Of a stretch of 64,000 nucleotides of DNA, positions 28,400 through 37,667 are shown one piece after another; positions within the stretch are counted from its first letter, which is position 1, and each line of letters opens with the position of its first letter. The DNA is from Saccharospirillaceae bacterium. GTDB taxonomy: Bacteria > Pseudomonadota > Gammaproteobacteria > Pseudomonadales > Oceanobacteraceae. The stretch covers positions 248,001-312,000 of the forward strand of contig JAKVCS010000001.1 in the NCBI GenBank assembly GCA_022448365.1. Direction: 5' to 3'. Under the pieces are notes generated by a model. That model did no database searches and was not told the DNA's origin. It saw nothing but the letters and a program-made list of their open reading frames with translations. Made by a program: the position numbers and the translations under genes.

Positions 28400-28621
28400 A
28401 ACGCCACTCCTCTCTATACACAAACACGATGGCAAGAACCCGGGATTATTCAGTATTTTATGATTAGGCATCCACCTTATCGCGTCACTGGAGACTAGCA
28501 TTGGCCGAAATGACAATATCCCCAACCAACCCACGAATTGAAGGTAATTGTGCAATACACGGTCATCCCTGACTATTCTTTGTTCAATTCCGGAATCAGA
28601 TGCAGTCACCGCTACAATCCG

Positions 28622-28627
28622 TATAAT
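28622..28627 (+). promoter_or_regulatory. TATAAT -10 box upstream of trmA
   Basis: A perfect TATAAT lies 50 bases before the trmA start. The -35 region at the right distance is poor, so activity may depend on other contacts. The 28400-28677 gap holds the divergent tesB and trmA promoters and no gene. Confidence 0.45.
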
Positions 28628-28677
28628 GGCCGCCCCTCTGATTCAAGTAGTATTACAGCGCGAGCACAGCAAACATC

Positions 28678-29790
28678 ATGGCTAATATCGAAATTTACCA
28701 ACATCAGGTAAACCCGGATCAATACCCTGCCCTACTAGATGCTAAAGCGGAATGCTTACGCCAGTTGTTTGAAGATTTTCAGGTACCAGAATTGGAGGTG
28801 TACGCCAGTGCCCCCAAACACTTCCGCTTGCGTGCCGAATTCCGGCTGTGGCACGAGGGTGACCGCTGCTTTTACGCCATGAGTGAGCCGGGCGATAAAA
28901 GTAAAAAATACGAAGTTCTGGAATTTCCGATTGCCAGTCAGTTAATCAACCATCTGATGACAGAGCTGTTGAAAGCGATCACTCCGAATGAGTTGTTGCG
29001 CCGTCAGCTGTTTCAGGTGGAATTTCTTACAACGCTCAGCGGTGATGCGTTGATTACTCTGATCTACCATAAGAAGCTGGATGAAGAATGGCATTCAGAG
29101 GCAGAAAAACTGCAACAACAACTGGGATATCCGATTATTGGCCGTTCAAGAAAGCAGAAACGGGTACTGGAACGTGATTATGTGACCGAGGTATTGAATG
29201 TCGATGGCGAACAGTATTCTTACCGCCAAATCGAAGGTGGCTTCACCCAACCTAACGGTGAAATGAACCAGAAAATGCTGAGCTGGGCGCGTCATGCTTC
29301 CGATGGATTTTCTGGTGATCTATTAGAGCTGTATTGTGGTAACGGCAACTTCTCAGTTGCCTTGGCCAATAAATATCAGCGCGTATTGGCGACAGAAATT
29401 TCAAAAACATCGGTCCACGCTGCGCAAGAAAATATACGCGCCAATAACATAGAGAATTTAATCATTGCTCGGTTGTCGAGCGAAGAGTTTGTTCAGGCTC
29501 TGCGCGGAGAGCGTCAGTTTACCCGGTTAAAGGATATCGATCTGAGTAGCTACGATTTCCAGACCGTATTAGTTGACCCACCGCGTGCAGGGCTGGACGA
29601 CGAGTCGGTTAAACAGGTTCAGCAGTATAACAATATAATTTACATCTCCTGTAATCCCAATACACTTGAACGCAACCTCGCAGTATTGACTGAAACTCAC
29701 GAAATCAAGCGTTTTGCTTTGTTCGATCAGTTTCCTTACACCGACCATATCGAAACCGGCGTTGTATTAGTACGTAAAATTCAAGCCTGA
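28678..29790 (+). CDS. trmA: tRNA (uracil-5-)-methyltransferase
   Basis: Methylates U54 of tRNA (and the equivalent site in tmRNA) to form ribothymidine, using S-adenosylmethionine. The 370-residue length matches TrmA. The SAM-binding motif 'LLELYCGNGNFSVALA' is near residue 215, 'LVDPPRAGLDDESV' near 299, the catalytic nucleophile is in 'ISCNPNTLERNL' (Cys near 325), and the general base Glu is in 'HIETGVVLV' near the C-terminus. Lack of a TRAM domain and iron-sulphur cysteines separates it from RlmD. dbpA follows 27 bases later, forming an RNA-processing pair. Confidence 0.96.
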   Translation: MANIEIYQHQVNPDQYPALLDAKAECLRQLFEDFQVPELEVYASAPKHFRLRAEFRLWHEGDRCFYAMSEPGDKSKKYEVLEFPIASQLINHLMTELLKAITPNELLRRQLFQVEFLTTLSGDALITLIYHKKLDEEWHSEAEKLQQQLGYPIIGRSRKQKRVLERDYVTEVLNVDGEQYSYRQIEGGFTQPNGEMNQKMLSWARHASDGFSGDLLELYCGNGNFSVALANKYQRVLATEISKTSVHAAQENIRANNIENLIIARLSSEEFVQALRGERQFTRLKDIDLSSYDFQTVLVDPPRAGLDDESVKQVQQYNNIIYISCNPNTLERNLAVLTETHEIKRFALFDQFPYTDHIETGVVLVRKIQA

Positions 29791-29817
29791 CTGAGAACCC
29801 AAGATAGAAATCAAATT

Positions 29818-31188
29818 ATGTCTAATTTTAAGAATTTAAATATCAGTAAGGCACAAATCGATAACCTGAATAATATGGGTTATCAATCGATGACCGATAT
29901 TCAGGCGCAGGCATTGCCCCTGGCATTGGCCGGGAAAGACGTTATTGCTCAGGCAAAAACCGGCAGTGGAAAAACAGCTGCATTCTCTCTGGCAATTCTG
30001 GATAAAATTAATCCTCGATTCTTTGGCGTACAAGCGTTGGTATTGTGCCCTACCCGTGAGCTGGCAACTCAGGTTGCGCAGGAAGCCCGAAAGTTAGCGC
30101 GTCATATCGCCAATATCAAAGTAGTCATTTTATCAGGTGGCCAACCGATTGGTCCGCAAATCGGATCTTTGTCACATGGTGCTCATATTGTAGTGGGCAC
30201 ACCAGGTCGAATTAAAGATCACCTGCGCAAAAACACGTTAAAAATCGATCAGATTAAAACGCTGGTGCTGGACGAAGCAGACCGTATGCTGGACATGGGC
30301 TTCCGTGATGATATCGAAGATATTGCCGCTCATACCCCGGAACAACGTCAGACTCTGCTTTTTTCAGCAACCTATCCGGACAATATCGAACAGCTGAGTA
30401 AGCACTTACAATACCAGCCAGAGTCTATTCGTATTGCTGATACTCACGACCAGAAAAAGATTCAGCAACAGTTATTTATCTGCCCGCGTTCAGAAAAAAT
30501 TGAAACCCTGAAAAAAGTTCTGAGTTATTTTGATATTCAGCAAGCCGTGATTTTCTGTAATACCAAACAGGTTGTACACGAAGTTGCTCAAGCGCTACAG
30601 GATTTACGCTGCAGCGCTATGCCACTGCAAGGTGATATGGATCAGAAAGATCGTGATCGTGTGTTAATTCGCTTCAAACAACAAAGCGCTAATTTCTTAA
30701 TTGCCACCGATGTAGCTGCTCGAGGACTGGATGTCGATGATCTGGAATATGTGATCAATTTTGATTTACCACGCGATACTGACGTATACGCTCACCGCAT
30801 TGGCCGTACTGGCCGTGCAGATAAATCCGGTATTGCTATCAGTATTGCCACGGACAAAGAGCAATATAAAACGGATGCAATTAATGAACACCCTGCAGGT
30901 GATTTACACGTCGAACAGGAATTAACTGCAGAGCAGGCAACGACGATCACGCCAATGCCATACGTCAGCCTGTGCTTACAGGCCGGGCGAAAAGATAAGC
31001 TTCGCCCGGGCGATATTCTCGGAGCATTAACCAACAACGGGGGGATTGACGGCAAAACTGTTGGTAAGATTGATGTATTGGATTACGTTGCCTATGTGGC
31101 GGTTGAACGCGACCAGGCCAGATTTGCGCTGGAGCACCTGCAGCAAAGCCGCATTAAGGGTCGTAAAATTAAAGTACGGAAAGCCTGA
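29818..31188 (+). CDS. dbpA: ATP-dependent RNA helicase DbpA
   Basis: A DEAD-box helicase of 456 residues, the usual DbpA length, that acts in 50S ribosome assembly by binding hairpin 92 of 23S rRNA. The Q-motif region, 'AKTGSGKTAAF' (near 46), 'PTRELATQV', 'VLDEADRMLDMGF' (near 148), 'SATYP' and 'HRIGRTGR' are present. The C-terminal domain (about 380-456; 'LRPGDILGALTNNGGI' then 'GKIDVLDYVAYVAV') is the DbpA RNA-binding domain, which gives the specific call over other DEAD helicases. It follows trmA closely. A 10-base inverted repeat brackets the stop codon. Confidence 0.96.
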   Translation: MSNFKNLNISKAQIDNLNNMGYQSMTDIQAQALPLALAGKDVIAQAKTGSGKTAAFSLAILDKINPRFFGVQALVLCPTRELATQVAQEARKLARHIANIKVVILSGGQPIGPQIGSLSHGAHIVVGTPGRIKDHLRKNTLKIDQIKTLVLDEADRMLDMGFRDDIEDIAAHTPEQRQTLLFSATYPDNIEQLSKHLQYQPESIRIADTHDQKKIQQQLFICPRSEKIETLKKVLSYFDIQQAVIFCNTKQVVHEVAQALQDLRCSAMPLQGDMDQKDRDRVLIRFKQQSANFLIATDVAARGLDVDDLEYVINFDLPRDTDVYAHRIGRTGRADKSGIAISIATDKEQYKTDAINEHPAGDLHVEQELTAEQATTITPMPYVSLCLQAGRKDKLRPGDILGALTNNGGIDGKTVGKIDVLDYVAYVAVERDQARFALEHLQQSRIKGRKIKVRKA

Positions 31189-31272
31189 CCTGAAGCCGTT
31201 TAAAACTGGATACCAAAAGCAACATAACACCGAAGGATGGATGCCGATTTATCATCCTGGTCGTCAGGCTTT
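31180..31272 (+). repeat. 10-bp inverted repeat spanning the dbpA stop codon
   Basis: AAAGCCTGAC at 31180-31189 pairs perfectly with GTCAGGCTTT at 31263-31272; inside lie GGATG and CATCC, which can form a second stem. A T-run overlaps the right arm. It could be an extended transcript-end structure for trmA-dbpA. The rest of 31189-31644 shows no convincing gene. Confidence 0.4.
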
Positions 31273-31528
31273 TACAGCCATGGATGATGATGTGTTATCG
31301 CCCTCAGATAACTCATTAAATTATGGGTACTGAACTGGCGATAAAACCCCGATTACCTGACGATTGACAAAGGGAATTTGCTGCATCTTTACACGATCCG
31401 GTCGAACCGTGACGGAATGAAGCCATTACGCCATTGGCGACGACGGCTGTCATATAACATCAGCTTCAGCGTGTGCGTAAAACTGAATCTCTCGTCACTG
31501 TTTTCTATGATTATAGGCCCGCTTCGTG

Positions 31529-31542
31529 TGACCCGCGGGTCA
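31529..31542. repeat. 14-bp perfect palindrome in an intergenic region
   Basis: TGACCCGCGGGTCA is a perfect palindrome in the 456-base gap between dbpA and the convergent sulfatase-fold gene. It has the form of a dimeric regulator's operator, but there is no obvious gene start to control nearby. Confidence 0.35.
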
Positions 31543-31644
31543 AACGTTATCGTACTTATTTACCGATTCGGATTTAAACGGTGCTCTATGATGGTTTAGA
31601 CAACGATACCCAGGGGGCACCCGTCTTTACTTAACTCAAGTTGA

Positions 31645-33270
31645 CTATTGTCGTGCCATCTCCCCCTCAGGTTGATAATCAAAGGGATTACGGCTAAGTT
31701 GCCCACGCCCGGTTATATCTCCAGATAAAAATAGCCGTTGCCCCTGCCATGGCCTCGTTAAGTCCGGATCCATATCCGGCATATCAATCGTCAGCCCCAT
31801 GGATTTGATAACACTGGGAAATAACTGAAATTGTGAGTATTCACCACCTGAGGGTCGCCATTGTTTATCCAGTGTCATATTTATCGCACCGACGAGCAAG
31901 GGTACTCTGGCCTGTACATCAGGTACCTGCTGGGGTAAACAATGCGTCGAACGAATATTCATCTCTCCCAACCCCTGGCCATGATCAGAGGTATAAAAAA
32001 TAAGGCTGGGCTCATGCAGCGATCGCAAGCCTTCAACCAGCACTTGCATAAAATGATCAACGCTCCAAGTTAACGCTTTACGGTAGTGATCTGCCTTGCC
32101 GTCATGTTCATTTTGCTGAACTCTCGGATAAGTCAACTCATATGGGAAATGTGTACCCACTTTATTCATGTAAATAAATACTGGAGATTGAGCCCGATCT
32201 ATGGCTTTGACAGCGTTAACAGCCATATGCTGATCTACTTCTTCATCGGCTAGCTTATGTAGATTTCGAAACGCTTTATATTGATTAATGGAGTTAATTT
32301 CATGACGGGTAAAATAGTTATTTAACCGCTTACCCTTTACTTGCCCATCAAAATAATGCGTTTCAAAACCAGCTGCGCTGGCATACTGAAATATATTAGC
32401 GTCTTTAAATAAACGCTCCGATTTCTCCGGTAGTGCTGTCTCAGAAACACCACTGCGTAACAGCAGGTTCGCCGATGCCGAACAATTCGACATTGAACTC
32501 ACCACTCCAAAATTACTCCAATCCGAATCAGAGACCAATCGCTCAAGGTACGGCGTAGTTGAGGAATAAGGATTGTTAATCGATAACCAGTCGCCGCGAA
32601 TACTCTCATCCACTATCAGTAAGATATTATAATTGACTGGCTGGGTTGCAATGATTCGGGGATCGTCTCTGTCACCCTGGTAAATCGTCTGTTGGGCTGC
32701 AAAATACAGCGATGATGGGACCTTTAGCGACATTGCAAAATGCGTAATCCAATAACCACCCTTGGCAATGTGCAAATATACGACAGGAAGAGTCAGCGGT
32801 AAAAACAACAGAACCTGCAATGGGACCGACAGCCGAATACTGGGCCTGGTCAGCCATAACAGACTGGCAGCAAACACACTAAAAGCCAGAGCTTGAGCGA
32901 TTTCCGGTAAAAACTCATTAATCGCGTCGCCAGCAAAACTCAGTTCATTAAGGAATAACGTTGCCTCCCACGCCGAGAATTGCCCATTAATAAGTCGAAA
33001 GCTGACGCCGATGGTCACACTGATGACAAATAATAGAAACAGCGATAAACGCAGCCACAGAGCACTTACTAGCAACGGTAAACTAACCAGAGCTGATGTA
33101 AAGAACAGGATAACAATGCGTGGGCCAATCGGGTCCCCCTCTTTCAAGTCATATGCCAGAGAATTGATCCAGTTCGATAATCCCGGATCAGCACACACCA
33201 TTGCAGTTACCATCACTGAGAAGAACAGCAATAACCTTAACAAAGGAAGTTCTTTCAAAAAGGTATTCAT
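31645..33270 (-). CDS. sulfatase-fold membrane transferase (phosphoethanolamine-transferase-like)
   Basis: A 541-residue inner-membrane protein with about five N-terminal helices (about 10-165) and a periplasmic sulfatase-fold domain (about 205-520), the layout of EptA-like phosphoethanolamine or phosphoglycerol transferases. The metal-site motifs 'NILLIVDESIRGD', 'KVGTHFPYELTYP' and 'FYTSDHGQGLGE' are present. The nucleophile region reads 'SMSNCSASANLLLRSG': where EptA has Cys-Gly-Thr, this has Cys-Ser-Ala, so the nucleophile may be a Ser rather than the usual Thr. The probable role is modification of lipid A, another lipid or a glycan; the substrate is unknown. It stands alone. Confidence 0.82.
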   Translation of the reverse strand: MNTFLKELPLLRLLLFFSVMVTAMVCADPGLSNWINSLAYDLKEGDPIGPRIVILFFTSALVSLPLLVSALWLRLSLFLLFVISVTIGVSFRLINGQFSAWEATLFLNELSFAGDAINEFLPEIAQALAFSVFAASLLWLTRPSIRLSVPLQVLLFLPLTLPVVYLHIAKGGYWITHFAMSLKVPSSLYFAAQQTIYQGDRDDPRIIATQPVNYNILLIVDESIRGDWLSINNPYSSTTPYLERLVSDSDWSNFGVVSSMSNCSASANLLLRSGVSETALPEKSERLFKDANIFQYASAAGFETHYFDGQVKGKRLNNYFTRHEINSINQYKAFRNLHKLADEEVDQHMAVNAVKAIDRAQSPVFIYMNKVGTHFPYELTYPRVQQNEHDGKADHYRKALTWSVDHFMQVLVEGLRSLHEPSLIFYTSDHGQGLGEMNIRSTHCLPQQVPDVQARVPLLVGAINMTLDKQWRPSGGEYSQFQLFPSVIKSMGLTIDMPDMDPDLTRPWQGQRLFLSGDITGRGQLSRNPFDYQPEGEMARQ

Positions 33271-33408
33271 GCCGCCGCTCCAATAACCTGGTATTCAGAG
33301 GTTGCATAAACTATGCCTGACTAAATCGATTAATATCGCTGAATATTCGTATGATGAATAGCAAATCAAAAATAACTGCAAAATGCAGCGCAATCTGCAA
33401 TAAAGGAT

Positions 33409-33510
33409 CTACATCTTATTTTTTTGCATCAGATTCGTGAGTATAACGCTCATTTTTTCAATGAATTCAGGATCTTCATGATCCATGGCAGCGGTAATGT
33501 GTTTATTCAT
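33409..33510 (-). CDS. possible 33-residue small protein after the enoyl-CoA hydratase-like gene
   Basis: An ATG at 33510, 12 bases past the stop of the hydratase-like gene, opens a 33-codon frame ending in TAG. The peptide reads 'MNKHITAAMDHEDPEFIEKM' then 'SVILTNLMQKNKM', amphipathic and charged. The ribosome binding site is weak, so this is a candidate only; it could be translated by coupling. Confidence 0.25.
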   Translation of the reverse strand: MNKHITAAMDHEDPEFIEKMSVILTNLMQKNKM

Positions 33511-33522
33511 CTGAGATTTATT

Positions 33523-34149
33523 CTACCCATAAATCCAACGGTTCTTTTTCAACTCAGAAGCAAAATTCATGGCACCATCGAATAATGCCTGTTCATCATC
33601 AAAAATGGCTTCCACTACCTGATTGGCCAGCAGTTGTTGCGCACCAACACGCTCTCCAGTCATCGCCAGACGGTTAAAGAAAGCCTGCGGAATGGCTTTG
33701 TTAATCAGCGGGAACATAGACGGAAAGAAGGGTACAAACACATCCACTTCGGGGAAGCAGAAAAAGCCCTTATCTGATTTCATAAAACGAAAGTCACAGG
33801 CGCAGGCCAGAACCGAACCATTGCCAAACGTGTGCCCGTTCAATGCCGCAATAATGGGCACCGGGTAATTGATCATACGTTTAAGTAAACCGGTCACATC
33901 ACTCATAAACTGAGCGTTATCTGACGCATCATTTTCCGGATCAGCCATCCACTCCAGATCAATCCCTAATGACCAGTTCTTTTTCGATGCTGAAGTTAGA
34001 ACAACCGCACCAATGCTCTGATTTTTTTCCACTGTGTCCAGGTGTTCGTGAAAACTGAACAAAAAATCGGGATTATGACGATTCTCGGCGGTCATCATGG
34101 TAAAAACTGCAACACTGCCCTGAACCGAATAATCAATGGCCGAATTCAT
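33523..34149 (-). CDS. enoyl-CoA hydratase/isomerase family protein
   Basis: A 208-residue crotonase-fold protein, shorter than typical 255-residue hydratases and nearer the delta3,delta2-enoyl-CoA isomerase length. The oxyanion-hole segments 'SASKKNWSLGIDLEWM' and 'LNGHTFGNGSVLACACDFRFM' are present, and a Glu in 'FPEVDVFVPF' is placed like the single catalytic acid of enoyl-CoA isomerases. It probably acts on unsaturated fatty acyl-CoAs in beta-oxidation; hydratase versus isomerase activity cannot be decided. It is a lone gene with 250 bases of unassigned DNA on either side, apart from a possible 33-codon frame downstream. Confidence 0.85.
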   Translation of the reverse strand: MNSAIDYSVQGSVAVFTMMTAENRHNPDFLFSFHEHLDTVEKNQSIGAVVLTSASKKNWSLGIDLEWMADPENDASDNAQFMSDVTGLLKRMINYPVPIIAALNGHTFGNGSVLACACDFRFMKSDKGFFCFPEVDVFVPFFPSMFPLINKAIPQAFFNRLAMTGERVGAQQLLANQVVEAIFDDEQALFDGAMNFASELKKNRWIYG

Positions 34150-34401
34150 TAGACTCCTCCGCTGCTGATGAAAATACCAGCATATAAGGGTTCAGAAGAT
34201 TGATATTCACAAATGATTGATTATTAGATACAAATAATCAGGAAAGCCACGAATGTCCGATTGCCATTAACACACTGCCATAGTGCTCAAAATCAACTAA
34301 TTATGACCAGACGACTTGTGCTGGGCTAAAAACGAGAAAAGATCACCTGTAATGGCTTGCGCAAACAAGTACCTAATTCTCCACGTCTATTTATGCTGAT
34401 T

Positions 34402-35151
34402 TCAGCGCACCAGCAAACTCACACTCATGGCGATGCATACGGCTACCGTCATGTAACGAATAAAATCGACGCCTTGCTTTAACGCTGCTGCGGCGCCTAA
34501 ACGTGCACCGATTGCCTGACCAACAGCCATCGCCAGGCCAATCTGAAACAGAATCTGCCCAGAGGCGATAAATACCACCAGTGAGACAACATTGGTGGTG
34601 AAGTTCAGCAACTTGGCATGGGCTGTTGCATCAACCAGATTCATGCCACGCAGTTTACTGTAACCGAGACTGAAGAAGGTTCCGGTGCCAGGGCCAAAGA
34701 AGCCATCATAAATACCTACTCCACCGGCGACGGTTGCGTTAAACGGGCCTTCTTGGAGTTTCGCCTTCCCTGTTCCCTGACCAAAATTCCGAGCGAATAA
34801 TAAATACACCGCAATCGCCATCAAACCAAATGGCATAGCGCGCACCAGCAACTCACTATCAAACAGCTGAATCGCAATAGCCCCGATCACTGCACCAATT
34901 GCGGTGGCAACAATTGCCCATTTTTGTCTTGAAGGTGACACCAAACCTTCGCGAATAAAAAACCGGCTAGCGGTAAAACTGCCAAAACACGCTTGCAGTT
35001 TATTGGTAGCAATTGCCTGTACCGGCGGCACACCAGCAAATAACAACGCGGGAATCGTCAACAGACCACCACCACCAGCAACGGCATCGATAAATCCGGC
35101 AGCAACAGCAATAGCGGCCAGCAATGCCAGAAATTCCCAGCTCAGTTCCAA
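34402..35151 (-). CDS. TSUP (TauE/SafE) family transporter
   Basis: A 249-residue inner-membrane protein with about seven to eight helices and the TSUP signature 'AAGFIDAVAGGGGLLTIPALL' at its N-terminus, repeated in weaker form as 'GVGIYDGFFGPGTGTFF' near residue 145. This internal duplication is characteristic of the family. TSUP proteins move anions, especially sulphur compounds such as sulphite, taurine-derived sulfoacetate or thiosulphate. No sulphur-metabolism gene is adjacent, so the substrate is unknown. It stands alone; the 34150-34401 stretch upstream of the hydratase-like gene shows nothing I can assign. Confidence 0.9.
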   Translation of the reverse strand: MELSWEFLALLAAIAVAAGFIDAVAGGGGLLTIPALLFAGVPPVQAIATNKLQACFGSFTASRFFIREGLVSPSRQKWAIVATAIGAVIGAIAIQLFDSELLVRAMPFGLMAIAVYLLFARNFGQGTGKAKLQEGPFNATVAGGVGIYDGFFGPGTGTFFSLGYSKLRGMNLVDATAHAKLLNFTTNVVSLVVFIASGQILFQIGLAMAVGQAIGARLGAAAALKQGVDFIRYMTVAVCIAMSVSLLVR

Positions 35152-35310
35152 AATATGCCCCCTTGACCGAGCGCAGCGAAATACATCATTACCGATCAGA
35201 ATGGATATTCATCAAGATTACAAATTCCCTGAGATAACCCAGGGAATAGTTGTGTCACAGGTCTGCATTACCAGTAACGTTAGTCGCCTGCGACCGTACT
35301 CTAAAATTAC

Positions 35311-37524
35311 TCAAGACGCTTTGTGGCGAATATGAAAACACATATGAATGTTCTTACGACGAGCAAAATCTTGCGGAACCGATTTGTGACTGACGTTATC
35401 AATATCAAAAGCAGCTAACGCGTCGTTATCAATGTCAAACTTGCGGTAATTATTTGAGAAGATTAACAGACCGTCTGATTTTAATAACACCATGGCATCC
35501 TGAATTAACTGCACATGATCACGCTGAACATCAAGCACACCCTCCATTCGCTTCGAGTTGGAGAAAGTGGGCGGATCCATAAAGATCAAATCGTATTTTG
35601 CGTCAGCATCCTGCGCAGCATCTTTAAGCCACTGCATACAATCGGCCTGAATAAATTCGTGATCGCTGATGGCTAAATCGTTAGCGCTAAAATTAGCTTT
35701 TCCCCAATTGAGATAGGTTCGCGACATATCAACACTGGTGGTTTTTGCTCCGGCAATGGCCGCATGCAATGAGCCCACTGCGGTGTAACAGAACAGGTTC
35801 AGCATACGAGAACTTTGTGGCATTGCCGCACAACGCTTGGCAATATCCAGGCGAGTCGGACGATGATCGAGGAATAAGCCGGTATCCAGGTAATCTTTCA
35901 GATTCACCAAAACCTTAGCCTGACCTTCAATCACCTCAAAACGACGAGATTCAACGTCCTGCTGTTTTTCATACTGACGCTTACCCGACTGGCGTTCACG
36001 GCGCTTTAAAATAATCTGCTCAGCTGCTACACCGGTCACTTCCGGCAGCGCGGCTAACACATCCAATAAACGGCGTTCGGCTTTTTCTTCATCAATGGAT
36101 TTTGGTGGAACGTATTCCTGAACATGCAGCCATTCAGCTTCTGAATTAAAATCGCGATACAAATCAACCGCCACTGCATATTCCGGGATATCAGCGTCAT
36201 AAATGCGGTAAGCATGAATGTTCTCACGCTTTGCCCATTTATTCAGCGGCTTTAAATTCTTTTTCAGTCGATTAGCGAAAGCTTCCACCGGTCCACGAAT
36301 GCGGCTTGGCGCTGGTGCTGAAGACTTCTCATCCGCTGGGCCCAATACCAATAAACGTGTCTGAATTTTACCGTTCATAAAGCGGTATTGTTTATCCAAT
36401 GGGCGACGAATACTTTTTGATAAATCCGTATTGCCGGTGAATACCGCCAATTTCCAATGCGGTAACAAACGCAGGGTGGCGTCATTAAAATCCTGATACA
36501 ACGGCGCCAGCTGCGGCAATTCGCTCAAGCGTTCACCGTAAGGCGGATTACACACCACCATACCGCCTTGCTCAGCGGTTTCTTTCTGAATACGCAGGTT
36601 TTCAATCGAACGACGCTCCAGGTGTACTTTGTCTTTTAGACCGGAACGTTCGAGGTTTTTATTCGCAGCGTTTAATTGTTCAGGATCGATATCAAACCCG
36701 TATAAACGACTAGTCATTGCCACGAGGCCATCGGTGCGACGCTGACGAGCTTCTTCAACCAGCTCAATCCACATCTTCCGGTTGTGGCGCTGCCAGCGTT
36801 CGAAGCCCCATTTCTGGCGATTCAGACCCGGAGCGATATCCGCTGCCATCATGCCTGCCTCGATAAGCAATGTACCGGAACCACACATTGGGTCTGCCAG
36901 ATGGCCACCTTCTTTCAACGTTTCCGGCCAACCTGAACGAATCAGGATAGCCGCCGCCAGGTTTTCTTTTAGCGGTGCTTTACCTGGCTGCAGACGATAG
37001 CCACGACGATGCAAACTGTCACCGCTGACGTTGAAGTACAGCGCCAGTTTACCTTTGCGCAGTTGCGCCTCGATTCGTACATCACCGTCTTTGTCCACAG
37101 AGGGCCGCGCCCCCAATTCATCGCGGAAACAATCAACGATGCCATCTTTTACCCGCTGAGCGCCAAACTGAGTGTTACGGACGAAGTCAGTTTTGCCATG
37201 AAAGTCGATGCGAAACGAAGCACCCACCGGGAATACGGTTTGCCAGTCTACGTCACGCGCCACCTCATAAAGTTGGTCGACATTGTCTACCTGACTTTCA
37301 TGTAACGGAAACAACAATCTGCTCGCCAGGCGTGTCCACAAACAGAAGCGATAAGCGGTTTGCAAATCGCCCAGCCACAACACCCCCAAGTGGGTTTCTC
37401 GTTCAACTTCACCACCTAAGTCCCTGATTTCAGCCGCAAGCAAAGGTTCAATTCCTTTAGGGCAAGCCGCTAACCAGCGCATTTTTGGTACCGGTGACTC
37501 ATTCTGCATGGTGATAAAACCCAT
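35311..37524 (-). CDS. rlmL: bifunctional 23S rRNA methyltransferase RlmKL
   Basis: A 737-residue fusion that methylates G2445 (N2) and G2069 (N7) of 23S rRNA using S-adenosylmethionine. It has a THUMP domain (about 55-170), an N-terminal methyltransferase domain (RlmL) with 'ADPMCGSGTLLIEAGMMA' and 'VCNPPYGERL' (near 325), and a C-terminal domain (RlmK) with 'LNLFCYTAVGSLHAAIAGA' and 'MDPPTFSNSKRM' (near 648). The annotated ATG at 37524 has a weak site; an ATG at 37509 is also possible. It is divergent from rmf; from memory the same rlmKL-rmf-pyrD neighbourhood occurs in Pseudomonas. Confidence 0.96.
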   Translation of the reverse strand: MGFITMQNESPVPKMRWLAACPKGIEPLLAAEIRDLGGEVERETHLGVLWLGDLQTAYRFCLWTRLASRLLFPLHESQVDNVDQLYEVARDVDWQTVFPVGASFRIDFHGKTDFVRNTQFGAQRVKDGIVDCFRDELGARPSVDKDGDVRIEAQLRKGKLALYFNVSGDSLHRRGYRLQPGKAPLKENLAAAILIRSGWPETLKEGGHLADPMCGSGTLLIEAGMMAADIAPGLNRQKWGFERWQRHNRKMWIELVEEARQRRTDGLVAMTSRLYGFDIDPEQLNAANKNLERSGLKDKVHLERRSIENLRIQKETAEQGGMVVCNPPYGERLSELPQLAPLYQDFNDATLRLLPHWKLAVFTGNTDLSKSIRRPLDKQYRFMNGKIQTRLLVLGPADEKSSAPAPSRIRGPVEAFANRLKKNLKPLNKWAKRENIHAYRIYDADIPEYAVAVDLYRDFNSEAEWLHVQEYVPPKSIDEEKAERRLLDVLAALPEVTGVAAEQIILKRRERQSGKRQYEKQQDVESRRFEVIEGQAKVLVNLKDYLDTGLFLDHRPTRLDIAKRCAAMPQSSRMLNLFCYTAVGSLHAAIAGAKTTSVDMSRTYLNWGKANFSANDLAISDHEFIQADCMQWLKDAAQDADAKYDLIFMDPPTFSNSKRMEGVLDVQRDHVQLIQDAMVLLKSDGLLIFSNNYRKFDIDNDALAAFDIDNVSHKSVPQDFARRKNIHMCFHIRHKAS

Positions 37525-37615
37525 CTCGTCAAATAGTTTGTAGCAGCAAGACCGCCGCTGCTTATAAAAAATTGTTCATTAACATTACGCACCGCTCGCG
37601 GTACAAAAATAGCCG

Positions 37616-37635
37616 TCCGGTGAGTTTTTACCGGA
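37616..37635 (+). other. hairpin in the rmf 5' leader
   Basis: TCCGGT and ACCGGA pair around an eight-base T-rich loop, about 30 bases before the rmf start. A second small stem (ACCGC...GCGGT) precedes it at about 37591-37602. Such leader structure could affect mRNA stability or translation of rmf. Confidence 0.35.
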
Positions 37636-37667
37636 TCATCGTTTCCAATATAGCGAGGATGCTAAGT

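Noticed and set aside
31378-31599. 73-codon frame in the gap after dbpA
   Set aside because: No ribosome binding site, and a composition typical of noncoding frames; listed as intergenic instead.
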